NCBI RefSeq assembly: GCF_026262505.1
Contig: NC_067207.1
Coordinates: forward strand, 26,380,082 to 26,444,081
Length of the DNA stretch: 64,000 nt
Source: Trichomonas vaginalis G3
Taxonomy: Eukaryota > Parabasalia > Trichomonadida > Trichomonadidae
Reading direction: 5' to 3'
A program made the translations under genes and the position numbers. Below the pieces are notes generated by a model that saw only the letters and a list, made by a program, of their open reading frames with translations, was not told the origin of the DNA and searched no databases. Of the stretch, positions 18,847 to 28,835 are shown in pieces. Each line of letters opens with the position of its first letter. The first letter of the stretch is position 1.

Positions 18847-19336
18847 TAATAAAATGTATGTATTCTTTCTTTTAATTAACAATTTTTCAAAACAATCTTA
18901 CAGTATAGTTGTGCTTGTATTAAGCTTTTCCCGTTATTTGAAATATGATATTTAGTATTTTTTGAGTGATTATCAGTATTTTTCACTGCAATAGATTTAT
19001 TTTCATTCATTGTAAGTATACTCAATATGTACCTTAGTCGATATCAGTGTATGTGAATATATGAAATTGCTTCTGATTCTTTATAGATGAAGATATAGAA
19101 AGAATTAAGTTTTTAGGGGGAAGAAACGCATTTCTACATTAATACATTTATCTTGGATGTATCTATTTCAAGGTCAAAAACACAAAAAGAAGAGAAATTA
19201 TAAATTATTTTTCCTTATTCTTAATAAATTTAGGTAATTTTGCTATCCAACCTTAGGATAGAGAAAGATTGTAATGAAAAATATGGTTTTTCTTACGTAT
19301 ATATACAATAATATATTTATTAAATTCAAACAATAA
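18847..19336. other. Convergent intergenic region Nup50-like/ADA2
   Basis: 490 bp between two convergent genes. AT-rich; no small ORF, RNA gene or repeat recognised. It should contain both 3' ends. Confidence 0.5.
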
Positions 19337-20641
19337 TTAGTTCCATCCGTTATGTTCCATATATTCCAATATTGGCTTCACAACAGTTTCCGGTTGCTGT
19401 GAAATGTCCATTGCCCTTTCAATTGTTAAATGTCCACCAGATATGATTTCTCTCACGAACAATTCCTTTATAGCTATGAACAATGATCTATCTATGTTAT
19501 TTGCAGTACAAAGATCCTTCTCTTGGTCGTCAATGTAGTCTTCATTCGGAGGTCTGCTTGTAATGCATTTAATGTTGTAATTTTTGATGATTTGGTTCCA
19601 TTTATCGACATTTTCCGGTGGAATTGTGTTGTTTTTGACTAAATTTGACAGTTGTTCGTATAATTCTCCATCTTCTGGTGAAGTAATGCCAATTCTGATC
19701 CATTCAAGGCGTTTATCGAGTGTTGACTTGATGGCATCGATGTTATGAAGGGCCCTGGCCACTGCAGTAAGTCGATCTTTCGGATAATATTGGGAAAACG
19801 GGAGTAATAAGGAGTCAATTGTTTTTTCTGATGGTGTTTCGCCACCAAGGAATCGAGAATCGATATCTTGTTCTTGTTTTGCGTTCTTTTCGAGGTGATG
19901 AAGGTCCCATTCTTCGATTAGCTTAGTTCTACGGACTCTTTCTGCTAGTTGAGCATTGTACGCTGTAAGATTCGCTAAGTTGGATTTGAATTGTTCCATT
20001 GTATCGCAGTTATTCATGAAATCAACGTTTGATACGAGTTCTTCAGCATCATGATGGTATTCTATCTCGAATTCATGTCTGTATGGCATCCATCCACAAT
20101 ATTCTCCGGGTGTAGCGTAGTCATTTGGCCTGATTCTGTTTTTAGGAGATCTATCTGATGGAAGCGACTTCAATTTCTTATCTTTGACCTGATACGATGG
20201 TGGAGGAGGTAGTGGTACTGCTTCTTGGATCAATGGATCTGGAAGTGGGGCAGTAGGACAGTCAATAAACGTTCCGAAGTAATGAGATTCGCATTGTATG
20301 CTAGATTTAGTTCCAATATAATCTGATATGACATGCCAATTGCCGATACCGAACTTTTGGATTCCTGAAAGCAACAGCAGTTCCTCATTTGAATTCCAAT
20401 CATCAGTTAAACCTGTTAAAGGCTCTGGATCCATTACTACATTCTGATGACTTGTCAAATGTTTCTCGGCAACAAGGCCATCTGAAAAGCATTCAACACA
20501 AGTGTAGTATTGAGGGCAATTTGTACAGCGAAGACATTTTTCTTCTTGGATGGGTCGCTTGCAAACTGAACAGCGAATCCTCCTCCGAGTTTTTGGTAAT
20601 GTTTCAGTATCATCGCGCGGTGCCTTTTTTTGCCCGAACAT
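19337..20641 (-). CDS. ADA2 transcriptional adaptor
   Basis: From the ATG at 20,641 (MFGQKKAPRDD) the protein has about 434 residues. A ZZ zinc finger is visible at residues 22-66 (CSVCKRPIQEEKCLRCTNC, then CVECF ... H-L-x-x-H). A SANT domain follows (DDWNSNEELLLLSGIQKFGI then GNWHVISDYIGTKS). A central ADA2 region contains WMPYRHEFEIEY-HHDAEEL, and a SWIRM-like helical domain fills the last 85 residues. This order defines ADA2, which couples GCN5 acetyltransferase to SAGA-like complexes. An in-frame ATG 20 codons upstream would add a hydrophobic stretch that does not suit a nuclear protein. TCACTTTTTG about 30 bp before the chosen ATG fits a trichomonad initiator. Confidence 0.92.
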   Translation of the reverse strand: MFGQKKAPRDDTETLPKTRRRIRCSVCKRPIQEEKCLRCTNCPQYYTCVECFSDGLVAEKHLTSHQNVVMDPEPLTGLTDDWNSNEELLLLSGIQKFGIGNWHVISDYIGTKSSIQCESHYFGTFIDCPTAPLPDPLIQEAVPLPPPPSYQVKDKKLKSLPSDRSPKNRIRPNDYATPGEYCGWMPYRHEFEIEYHHDAEELVSNVDFMNNCDTMEQFKSNLANLTAYNAQLAERVRRTKLIEEWDLHHLEKNAKQEQDIDSRFLGGETPSEKTIDSLLLPFSQYYPKDRLTAVARALHNIDAIKSTLDKRLEWIRIGITSPEDGELYEQLSNLVKNNTIPPENVDKWNQIIKNYNIKCITSRPPNEDYIDDQEKDLCTANNIDRSLFIAIKELFVREIISGGHLTIERAMDISQQPETVVKPILEYMEHNGWN

Positions 20642-21029
20642 TGATACCGAAATATCAAAAAGTGACAAATATATCAAAATAGAAATGAAAATGCAGATCA
20701 AGATGTCATGACTGATTTTAATTTCGTTATAAGTGTATAAAACGAAAGCTCCTCACTTTAAGCTTTATGATGAATGTATCCATAAGATAATATTGTTTTA
20801 AGAGGATTTTAAAGAATAAGGCTCCCTCGAGTTATTTTGGAGTGTCCATATGCAGTCAGTGACGTAAAGCAATCCGATGATACTTAATAACAGTGTTTTT
20901 ATGCAATTCGTTTATTTCTTGTATTATGTTTATCGGTTAACCTCATTTTGTTTATGTTATTGCTTTAAAGTCATATGGGTACCAAAATAAAAAATCTAAA
21001 TTAGAGGTTATTTCAATAAACAATATAAT
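20642..21029. promoter_or_regulatory. ADA2 upstream region with possible initiator
   Basis: The sequence before the ADA2 ATG, read on the minus strand, contains GTCACTTTTTGATATTTCGG, whose TCACT matches the TCAYW initiator known from Trichomonas. The rest is AT-rich and without genes. This is one of very few such matches among host genes here, so it may be chance. Confidence 0.3.
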
Positions 21030-22609
21030 TTAATAAATTAATATAGGTTTATTAGAAATCAATGCCTTTCTTCCATGATTATCTTCTGCATTAGGATCGA
21101 CACCGTGAGAAATCAGAAAATCTACCATTTGGCGCGAATTTGCAGCATAGTGAATGAAAGTTTGTCCTTGATCGTCCTTTTCTTTGACATCAGCTCCATG
21201 TGAAATGAGAACTTCAGCGGAATCAATGCTAACATGGAAAATGGCATAACGAAGAACGCTGCAATTATAATTATCTCTTGAATTGATATTCGCACCATGC
21301 GAAAGAAGGACCTCGATAATTTTCGTTTATTATTTACAGCAGCATAAAAAAGTGAAGTCTTTCCTTCGTAATCTTTGGAGTCTATTTCTGCTCCATGAGA
21401 AATAAGCATTTCTATAATATCAACATAATCAGTGATTGATACATAATGAATAGATGAGCATTTATTGTAGTCTTTTGTATTGACATCCATTCCACGTGAA
21501 ATAAGAAATTCAACAACTTCTTTGCAATTATTAAAAGCTGCTTTATGAAGAATTGACCATCCATCTTTATCAGGGAATTTAAGATTTCCGCCATGTGCAA
21601 GTAAATACTCACAAAGTGGTATATAGTTGAAGCAAGCTGAGTAAACAAAATCTTTGTTGAAATCACGAGTGAGATCCATATGAACCAAAAATGCTTGAAG
21701 ATTATTATAAAACACGCAATCATCTATATCAATTTGAGAGAAATGCTCTTCTCTCAAAAAAGTAACAAAATCTATATTGTGTGCAATAATGGCGTTTTTA
21801 ATGCATTCTTTATCAGGCCTCTTAACTTTCAAGCATTCACTGATGATGTCTGGATTTCCTCCCAAAAATGATAATTGAAGACACATTTGAGAGATTTCTG
21901 AATTAAATTTTGTTCTTAATAGTTTGAAACAATTAACTGATCCGTGGTAGCAACATACTTCAAGTAATGATAATCCTAAGTATGAATTAGGATATAGAAA
22001 GCTTTTAAGCTTCTGATCTTTATCAAATTCATCTCTTTCTGTAAAAGGAATGAATGATTCTAAATCATCATCCATTATTGCTCGGAAAATTGTGTGCTCT
22101 GCATGAACCTCTAATTGCGGGTCTTGAGATTTTATGTCTGCGAATCTTGCTCCTGCATCATGTAATGTGATACCTGTGAATTTATATCTAAAGTTTTCGC
22201 ATTGTTTCCTCTCGCGTTTAGTTTTATTTGGTAAAATATTGTGAAATATTTTGGCTCTATCCATGTAATTATTACTAACAGGATCTAGAACAATACCATA
22301 CTCTTTGTAAAAAAAGTAACCAAAATGGATTGCCAAAGAAGGAATTTGAGCTGGCTGATATTCTTCATATATCTTTTTGAAAATAGTCCAATATGATTTC
22401 AAGAACCTATTATTGAATATCGATGCAACTGAGATTATTTCTAAAATCTTAGATGGCAAAAATGCTTTTGTTTCAATCAAATTATTTTTGATATCATTGT
22501 AAATTCTATTGATTTGGCTTTCATCGTTGGTCTTTAGTCGGTACAGTGTATTAAAAGTGTCAATGTAATCCTTACAAATTGCCATAACTTCTTCATAATT
22601 TATTCGCAT
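21030..22609 (-). CDS. DUF3447-type ankyrin repeat protein (frameshifted)
   Basis: From the ATG at 22,609 (MRINYEEVMAICKDYIDTF) the protein has the helical DUF3447-type N-terminal half typical of trichomonad ankyrin proteins (EHTIFRAIMDDDLESF, LLEVCCYHGSVNCFKLL), followed by ankyrin repeats such as DGWSILHKAAFNNCKEVVEF. Near 21,320 the frame shifts by one base in a short A-run. The following frame continues ankyrin text (EVLLSHGANINSRD, DDQGQTFIHYAA, HGVDPNAEDNHGRK) to a TAA at 21,030. The shift may be a sequencing error or a recent mutation. These proteins are cytosolic scaffolds of unknown partners. An upstream in-frame ATG at 22,696 would add a hydrophobic stretch and is less likely. Confidence 0.85.
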
Positions 22610-23347
22610 CTTGAAATAAAAAAATACGTTTATTATTTGGCCGACTGAGACCACAAACCAAAGAAATTTAAAAAAATGATTCATTTGTGGTTGCATTTAA
22701 ATAAATTTAGTGCTGTGATAGAATTTCATGAACTGTATCTAAAAATTGATTTCAAAAAGATAAAATCTAGGTGTTTATATGATATTTTGTTTGAAAATAA
22801 TTCTGTTAGATTAATAATACATTTCTAGCGTCTTAATTGTTGAAAATTCTTTGTTTTTAAAGTTGAATTTTAATAAAATAAAAATAAAATTCGAAAAAAA
22901 ATCACCTAAACTTTCTATTTTTTTTTCAAATTTTATTTTTATTTATATTTAATATTTATAAATTACTTTAAAATTTAGTTCTTAAGTCGGGGGGCATAGC
23001 TCACATTAAATTATCCTTAATTTGATTTTTCAAGGAGTATTTAAATAAGTTTACAAGTTTTTCTGATATTACTGAATTGTGCACATTCCATAGATGAAAA
23101 TAAACATATTGTTATATGCAATTTATGCAATTTGATATATCATTTAGTTTGATTACCAGAAAAACTCATAAACCTTGAGAAACCATATGTTTTATGATTG
23201 GACAAAGACATAAAACCTATTGATTCAGAAGATTTTTCAAAAATAATTTGTATTTTTTGTTTTTTTCAAATTTAAGTATCAACAATCTATTTATAAAACA
23301 TTCTAAATATAATATATATGAATATAATGCAATTTTTTTTGAGAAAA
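22610..23347. other. Intergenic region with tRNA-like 5' end word
   Basis: 740 bp, very AT-rich. At 22,989 there is a GC-rich word GGGGGGCATAGCTCAC, like the acceptor 5' strand plus D-stem start of a tRNA-Ala. No T-arm or 3' acceptor strand follows, so it is not a tRNA gene. Nothing else recognisable is seen. Confidence 0.35.
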
Positions 23348-24190
23348 TTAAATTGGCATATCTTGAATTGGAGTTAAGACTGCAAATGTTGCAGCAAACA
23401 TTTCTTTTGTACGTAGACTTTCTGTACCGTTTCTCATTACATCTAACATCTGCGAAAGTGTGTATTTTTGTTTTTGTGGCTCATCTGGGATATTTGCTGC
23501 TGGAGTCCATGCAGGCCCTGGCGCGTAATTGAAAACTTCAAAGAATGCTTCTACCCAGGCGTTATGGAAAATGGATAAAGAAGGAATCCATTTTTTCGTA
23601 GGATCTATGTTACGAAAGATAACTCCTCTGTACATACCATTCACCCAAACTTCTAATGTAGTAGTTTCTGGCGTAGTTCCTAAAGTAAATCCAAAACCAA
23701 CAAAATCTCCAACGTTAAATCCTTGAAATGGAACAACTCCTGGATCATATTCTTCTGGCTTTTGATGTTTCGAACAATGGAATGCTCCGCCTAAGTCTCT
23801 AACTGCATATCCTTCTGCATCTACGCCAATAGGGGCTTCCATATCAGCATTTGTTGTTGCAATTCCCATTCTGACATGCCCATCTTCTAAGTCTCGACTA
23901 GTAAATCTAAATTCCCAGAAATATTTGCCTGGCTGATCGAAAGATCTCGAAGAACGGCACAAACGATAGCCACCTTCTAATGTACATTTGTCTCCATCGA
24001 ATTTGTACTTTCTAGAACTTTTATATCGCGATAAAACTATTTTAGATTTGTTTTCTGGATCTTCAATGTTTGGAAGAAGTCGCAGAGCTGCTCTTCTTCT
24101 TGCACCTAATTCTTCGAAGCGCATAGGAATAGAGCTACCATAAAATGGATCATTAGGATCTGTAATAATGAAAGTTTTCCTTTGCGACAT
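23348..24190 (-). CDS. ASH2-like SPRY protein (COMPASS subunit)
   Basis: 280 residues from ATG 24,190. A SPRY domain occupies about residues 50-215, with GGYRLCRSSRSFDQPGKYFW, then VRMGIATTNADMEAPIGVDA and FNVGDFVGFGFTLG. The A-P-x-G-x-D-x-x-x-Y-x-x-R-D-x-x-G-x-x-x-H string (PIGVDAEGYAVRDLGGAFH) is specific to ASH2-type SPRY domains. There is no PHD/winged-helix N-terminus, so it is shorter than animal ASH2L and closer to yeast Bre2 in plan. Role by family: stimulates SET1/MLL methyltransferases on H3K4. A SET1-like gene lies 6.7 kb to the left. A Pmp-like copy starts 46 bp away on the other strand. Confidence 0.82.
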   Translation of the reverse strand: MSQRKTFIITDPNDPFYGSSIPMRFEELGARRRAALRLLPNIEDPENKSKIVLSRYKSSRKYKFDGDKCTLEGGYRLCRSSRSFDQPGKYFWEFRFTSRDLEDGHVRMGIATTNADMEAPIGVDAEGYAVRDLGGAFHCSKHQKPEEYDPGVVPFQGFNVGDFVGFGFTLGTTPETTTLEVWVNGMYRGVIFRNIDPTKKWIPSLSIFHNAWVEAFFEVFNYAPGPAWTPAANIPDEPQKQKYTLSQMLDVMRNGTESLRTKEMFAATFAVLTPIQDMPI

Positions 24191-24236
24191 CGAAATTTCC
24201 TTTGAACAAAAATTGTAAACTATTGAAAATGATTTA

Positions 24237-25244
24237 TTGTTTGAAGGAGAAAACCTCAGAAGCAGGGGAAGAGGACAAGGATTTCATTTTTCAGGACCTT
24301 CATATGACATATGGAATAGATTCTATAATACTGCATCTGTTGATACATTTGTTACTACAAGTCGAAATGTCACTGAAAACAAACACGTTTTTATCAATTA
24401 TGTTCTTTTTGAAAACTTCAATCCACAAGGTATCATTCGAATCACCAATCCATCCATTGACACAAAAGTTCTTGTTTCAAGTTCTTCATTCTATAATTCT
24501 ACCTCTACAAAAAGTGGAGGATCCATGTATGTTTCAGAATCAGGTTCATGTGTTCAATACAAAGTGTGTAGTTATAAATCTAAGACACAATCTACACAAT
24601 GTTCAGGATCTCATTCATACATATCAGCAACAAAAGATAATAACCACATGAATTTTGTAATAGAATCATCAATTAGCCAAAACACAGGATTTAACGGCGC
24701 TCTGAATCATGCTTATGGAACTTTTCAATTTTCATCTATAAATATTTCTGATTCAAAATTAGATTGGAATACAGCATTTGTTATTTGGGAACCTTCTTCT
24801 CTTTCAATCACAAATTATAGTAATTTTAAGAATCTTTCATCATATAGTAAATCTTGTTTTTTACTTCATGCTAATACACACAATTTTTATCTATGTAATG
24901 TTATTGATAACAAAGTTTCGGCGAGTGGTGCCGGAATTTTCTGTATCGAGAGTTCGGCTACACTTTCAGTAATACAATGTTTCTTCAAAGGAAACAAAGC
25001 TACTAAATTATTTAATATTTATTCAGGATCAGCCACTGCAAATGAGTGCCATTTTGAATTAGGTAATACATTCGAAAAGAATGGAAATCAGAGTCCAAAA
25101 TCAATGACAGAAATCATTCTTTCAAATCTATATTATCCTTATTTATGCGAAGTTATAGTTAGAAATAAAAAAACTACTATCATTTTTCCAAAAATTCCAA
25201 TTTCTAATTTAATTTCCGATCAACCTTCAATACCTTCTAAATAA
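24237..25244 (+). pseudogene. Pmp-like beta-helix surface protein, copy 2 (no start codon)
   Basis: A 335-codon frame similar along its length to the copy at 17,017-18,015: WNRFYNTASVDTFVTTSRN, VIRITNP/IIRITNPSIDTKV, GGSMYVSESGS, then ASGAGIFCIESSATLSV and CFFKGNKATKLF. It ends ISDQPSIPSK, like the orphan tail at 16,733-16,802. The frame opens at a TTG with a TAA a few codons upstream and no ATG for about 100 codons, so the real N-terminus and signal peptide are missing. Shared sequence with copy 1 extends upstream into a common TGTAAACTATTGAAA word and then stops. Probably a 5'-truncated duplicate. Confidence 0.65.
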
Positions 25245-25497
25245 ATAATTACAATTCGAAATTATGACGTTTTTAATATCCTACTCGGCCTGATATGTCA
25301 GAAATTTTTTAGCAAAATCAATGTGTAATTTTTTATGTTACAGATATTACAAAATCTAATAATTTATAAATTAGTTATAGCCATAATGACTAATTTTTGC
25401 GGAGATCTTTCAAATTTTATAATATAATTAAATATCCGTGCATGAAATATAAAATAGTTTTATCTATAAACACAAATATTTAATAAATAACAAAGTA
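25245..25497. other. Intergenic region Pmp-like 2 / bromodomain gene
   Basis: About 250 bp, AT-rich, between two convergent reading frames. No feature recognised. Confidence 0.4.
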
Positions 25498-26235
25498 TTA
25501 AGCTTGACTTTGTGGTAATAAGGAATCTAATTTTGCTTTAAGAGCAACCAAAGTAGATGGCTTTAATGTAGATGGATTAAATTCGACGATATCTCCTGTT
25601 AGTTGCATGTACGATTCTTCTTCTTCAATAACTTCGTATAAAGCGAGAATAATATTTTCATCTGTAATCGAATTGATTTGTTTGACTAATTTCGTAATTA
25701 CACCCTTACTCAATTTCTTTACTGGCAATTTCTTCTTACTTTTAGCGGATTTACCGACTTTCTCCTTGGCTTTTGTTGAAGATTTAGAGTTTGGTCCTTT
25801 GGTAGATTTACCCGATGATGCTCCTATTTCAAAACATTTTGTAGCCATTTTAAGCTGCTCGCGAAGATTAATAAGCTTGGAACACCAATCTCCATAAGGA
25901 TCATCAGAAATAAACATTGAAAGCTCGTTAAATAAATCTTGTAATTCTGTTGTTATCATTACGAGAGTTTGGTTGTTTTTATTGTAAGCTAACGAATTAT
26001 TCCAGACTAAATCAACATCATTTTTCCATTCATTCACGGAATTATATTTGTTTTCATCTATCTTTTGATTGATAGTTCCCAAATCCATTGGGGTCTTTAC
26101 GATTTCTGGATAATCAGGACAATTGTCGGCAACTGGATCAACGGGGCGAGAAAACATTTGGGATATAGCTCTGCTTTGGACTTTGCTCATAATATCTTTC
26201 ATTTTGGCAATTTGTTCACTAGTAATCCCTGACAT
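25498..26235 (-). CDS. BET-like protein: bromodomain plus NET domain
   Basis: 245 residues. The bromodomain spans about residues 5-105: ISQMFSRPVDPVADNCPDYP, IVKTPMDLGTINQKID, and VDLVWNNSLAYN, whose final Asn is the acetyl-lysine-binding residue. A lysine/serine-rich linker follows (STKAKEKVGKSAKSKKKLPV, a likely nuclear localisation signal). The C-terminal 75 residues (ITKLVKQINSITDENIILAL ... EFNPSTLKPSTLVALKAKLD) match an extra-terminal NET domain. One bromodomain plus NET is the short BET/GTE plan of plants and protists. Role: reads acetylated histones and recruits transcription factors. It lies downstream of the ASH2-like and ADA2 genes. Confidence 0.88.
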   Translation of the reverse strand: MSGITSEQIAKMKDIMSKVQSRAISQMFSRPVDPVADNCPDYPEIVKTPMDLGTINQKIDENKYNSVNEWKNDVDLVWNNSLAYNKNNQTLVMITTELQDLFNELSMFISDDPYGDWCSKLINLREQLKMATKCFEIGASSGKSTKGPNSKSSTKAKEKVGKSAKSKKKLPVKKLSKGVITKLVKQINSITDENIILALYEVIEEEESYMQLTGDIVEFNPSTLKPSTLVALKAKLDSLLPQSQA

Positions 26236-26367
26236 AAATATTTTGGCACTTTTTCATTCATTTATCGGCGTGAAGAACGAAAACAATATCAAGAATCTCT
26301 TGTTTCATCAGAGTCAACATTATGAAAATAAACACGTTTCATTGATATTTTCTTGAATCAATATACT

Positions 26368-27000
26368 ATGCCGAATTGTGACGCTTCTTTTTCATATTTA
26401 GGCAATTTTATTGAACAAAATTCCAAGGTTAATATATCAGGATATAGTAATATTTCAATTAACTTTTCTCCTATTCGAAAAGGCAATCCATATTTTGAAG
26501 TTAAAGGATACTCAGGCACAAAAACATTTACATTTGGCTTCCAGATTAACAATTACCAGATTTTATTATTTCCTCTAGATAAGCTAAAATATTATATCTA
26601 CGATGCTATGTGGCAATTTACTGGAGAATCTCCTGAAAAGATTGCTAATAATAATTATTGCCTTCCATTAAAACATTCATTTCTTTGTAATGAAACAATA
26701 GGCATTGGGCTCTGCATCGAAAATAAGACATTCGTTGTTGTTCATAATGATACATACGAGGCATTTCCTATTAATTTCCCTGACAATAGTTTGATTGTTC
26801 CAATTGTAAGAGAAATCCAAATTAATAATGCTTGGGATATTATTTCTTTCAACTTCGGAACAAAATTTCTTTTCGAATATAATTTCCCTGGTTTCAGTCC
26901 ATTCTGTTTAGCAGAGCATCTCTGCAAAATATCATGCAAATTTTCACAACAAGATTACTTTAATATTGCATTTTTAGCTGTAATAATTTTTATATTTTAA
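26368..27000 (+). CDS. SPRY-like protein with C-terminal hydrophobic tail
   Basis: The first ATG is at 26,368 (MPNCDASFSYLGNF), giving about 210 residues; upstream codons include only a TTG. The strand pattern and late motif WDIISFNFGTKFLFEYNFPG resemble SPRY proteins (V-x-V-N-F-G-x-x-P-F-x-F). The C-terminus ends in FNIAFLAVIIFIF, a possible tail anchor or short membrane segment. I cannot assign a partner or pathway. It is divergent from the bromodomain gene, with a 130-bp shared upstream region. Confidence 0.55.
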   Translation: MPNCDASFSYLGNFIEQNSKVNISGYSNISINFSPIRKGNPYFEVKGYSGTKTFTFGFQINNYQILLFPLDKLKYYIYDAMWQFTGESPEKIANNNYCLPLKHSFLCNETIGIGLCIENKTFVVVHNDTYEAFPINFPDNSLIVPIVREIQINNAWDIISFNFGTKFLFEYNFPGFSPFCLAEHLCKISCKFSQQDYFNIAFLAVIIFIF

Positions 27001-27291
27001 GAATAAACTAATATTTTAGACTATCATTAGCATAAAGTACTCAAACAAAGATAGTGTATTTATATTATTTATTCATTGAGCTATAATTCGCATTATAATG
27101 TTTATTCAATTTTAAATTTTGTACTTAAAACCAAATTTATGATGAATTTGGAACTACTCATGACGTGCTTAGTATTTTTTAAGAGGATCACATATAATTT
27201 GAAATACTTGCAGCCAATTGAGTTCTGAATTTTTTTTGATTGCAACGGCCAAAATTTTTTAGAACTATCACTGTCACGTTTTTAAGATTAT
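27001..27291. other. Intergenic region
   Basis: AT-rich spacer between two co-oriented genes. TGTCACGTTTTTAAGATTAT lies directly before the next start and may hold the transcription start. No other feature. Confidence 0.35.
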
Positions 27292-28443
27292 ATGAACATT
27301 CAAGATCGCTTCATCATCTTCAATAGGAACATTAAAAGAAGTCCAAAACCAATATACCGTGTTATTAAGGCTATATTGAAGTTCATTGACTACTTTGGTG
27401 GCTTCTACACTAATATAATTACCTCATTTTTTATATTTCTTTACTGTTTGTTTAGCAAAATCTTTAGACGACAAGATTTCAAGCATTCGAAGCTCGAAGT
27501 GAAAACATTCCATAAAGCAGTTCTTCATTTTGTTGGCAATTACACGGCAAAATTCATAGTTCCTCTTTTCAAAAAATGTAGAATCCAACCAGAAGCCGCT
27601 TATTACGTATTGTACTGGATAGATATGGTCCTTTCTACATTTACAACATATCATCTCTTCAGTTCTATCTATTCCGTGATTAAAATGGCGATTGAGAACA
27701 ATGTATTCTCATTAACACGCGAATCATTTGTTAAACTAATTGATTTCTCATCAAAAGTCAATCAAGCTCGCAAAGAATCCGATTCATTGAAAGAATTTAC
27801 GAAAAATATGAAAGATATGAAAGGTGTTAAAGGTCCAAAAGAGTTACAAAAGGGAATTAAATCAGCTGCTAAAGGAAATAAGATTTACAAGAAATCTGTT
27901 GCAAAATTATTGGAAGAATTTGATAATATTCAAGAGTCTTTTAACGAAATCATGCAAATAATACGTACTGATATACGAATGGACCCTTTAAAGTCCCATA
28001 TTTCCATAATTTTTGAATCATTAGGTAAATGCAGCAAACAAATCTACACAATCATCGCTAGCGCACATACCTCTTTTGTTATTGTTACATCCAAGCTCTG
28101 GAAGTTCGTTTTGGCTAATGTAAAACCAGAAATGCCAAAAGCGATGTCAAAAATCTGGAAGAAGATGTATATTCGAGTAATTAGAAACATCAACTCTGAT
28201 GTAATGAAAGATTACGCTGTTGACCAAGCACAGGACTTTATTTGGGCTGTATTTCCGAAAACCGCTGATTTATCGCCAATGCAGGTCTGGAGTATCATTG
28301 TTATGAGCCACAGAAGAAAGTACGGACTAAGAACTCATAAATGTCCTCATTGCGACAAATTTGTTCCAAATGAATTTTCTGATTGTCAACAATACAGAGA
28401 TTGGCTCAAAGCTAATAACTACAAAGACATTAATTTCGAATAA
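27292..28443 (+). CDS. Unknown protein, 383 residues, with zinc-knuckle-like end
   Basis: A clear gene by length and codon use, but I do not recognise the family. It starts with basic and amphipathic segments and one strongly hydrophobic stretch (NIITSFFIFLYCLFSKIF, about residues 43-60) that could be a membrane segment. The middle is lysine-rich and helical (KELQKGIKSAAKGNKIYKKS). Near the C-terminus HKCPHCDKFVPNEFSDC has C-x-x-C plus a further Cys, suggesting a small metal site. Membrane-associated function is possible but unproven. Confidence 0.7.
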   Translation: MNIQDRFIIFNRNIKRSPKPIYRVIKAILKFIDYFGGFYTNIITSFFIFLYCLFSKIFRRQDFKHSKLEVKTFHKAVLHFVGNYTAKFIVPLFKKCRIQPEAAYYVLYWIDMVLSTFTTYHLFSSIYSVIKMAIENNVFSLTRESFVKLIDFSSKVNQARKESDSLKEFTKNMKDMKGVKGPKELQKGIKSAAKGNKIYKKSVAKLLEEFDNIQESFNEIMQIIRTDIRMDPLKSHISIIFESLGKCSKQIYTIIASAHTSFVIVTSKLWKFVLANVKPEMPKAMSKIWKKMYIRVIRNINSDVMKDYAVDQAQDFIWAVFPKTADLSPMQVWSIIVMSHRRKYGLRTHKCPHCDKFVPNEFSDCQQYRDWLKANNYKDINFE

Positions 28444-28835
28444 TTCATATATTTTTTTGTTAATATTATTGTTTTTTAATAAAAAATTTCTTTTTGACGT
28501 TTAAATCATTTTGAAAAAAATAATTTTGAGCAAAACAATTTGAATTTCCTTTATGAAGGCTAAATTACATTTTTATATAATTTATCAAGAAATAATTTCG
28601 AATATAGATAGTTATTTATTGCTGCAGTAACAACATTGGAGTAATATCACACTTTTATACCATTAACGAGCCTTACAAAAGCTTTTATTATAAGCTTATA
28701 GACTTTTTATTATTTCGATGCTTTATGAAATGATATCTAAAGGTAAAATAATTTCTAAACATATGTAAATCTATATTATAATAGAGAAATCCAAAAATGC
28801 TCAAGTAAAATGAAATTCGTGATTAGATTTGTGAA
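28444..28835. other. Convergent intergenic region
   Basis: About 390 bp, highly AT-rich. It includes AAAAGCTTTTATTATAAGCTTATAGACTTTTT near 28,678, with overlapping AAGCTT palindromes. No gene or RNA recognised. Confidence 0.4.

Noticed and set aside
24202-24651. 149-codon frame overlapping Pmp-like copy 2
   Set aside because: It is in another phase. The longer 335-codon frame has the conserved F-x-x-N and GG motifs. A similar shadow frame exists in copy 1 (17,616-18,011) because the DNA is similar.
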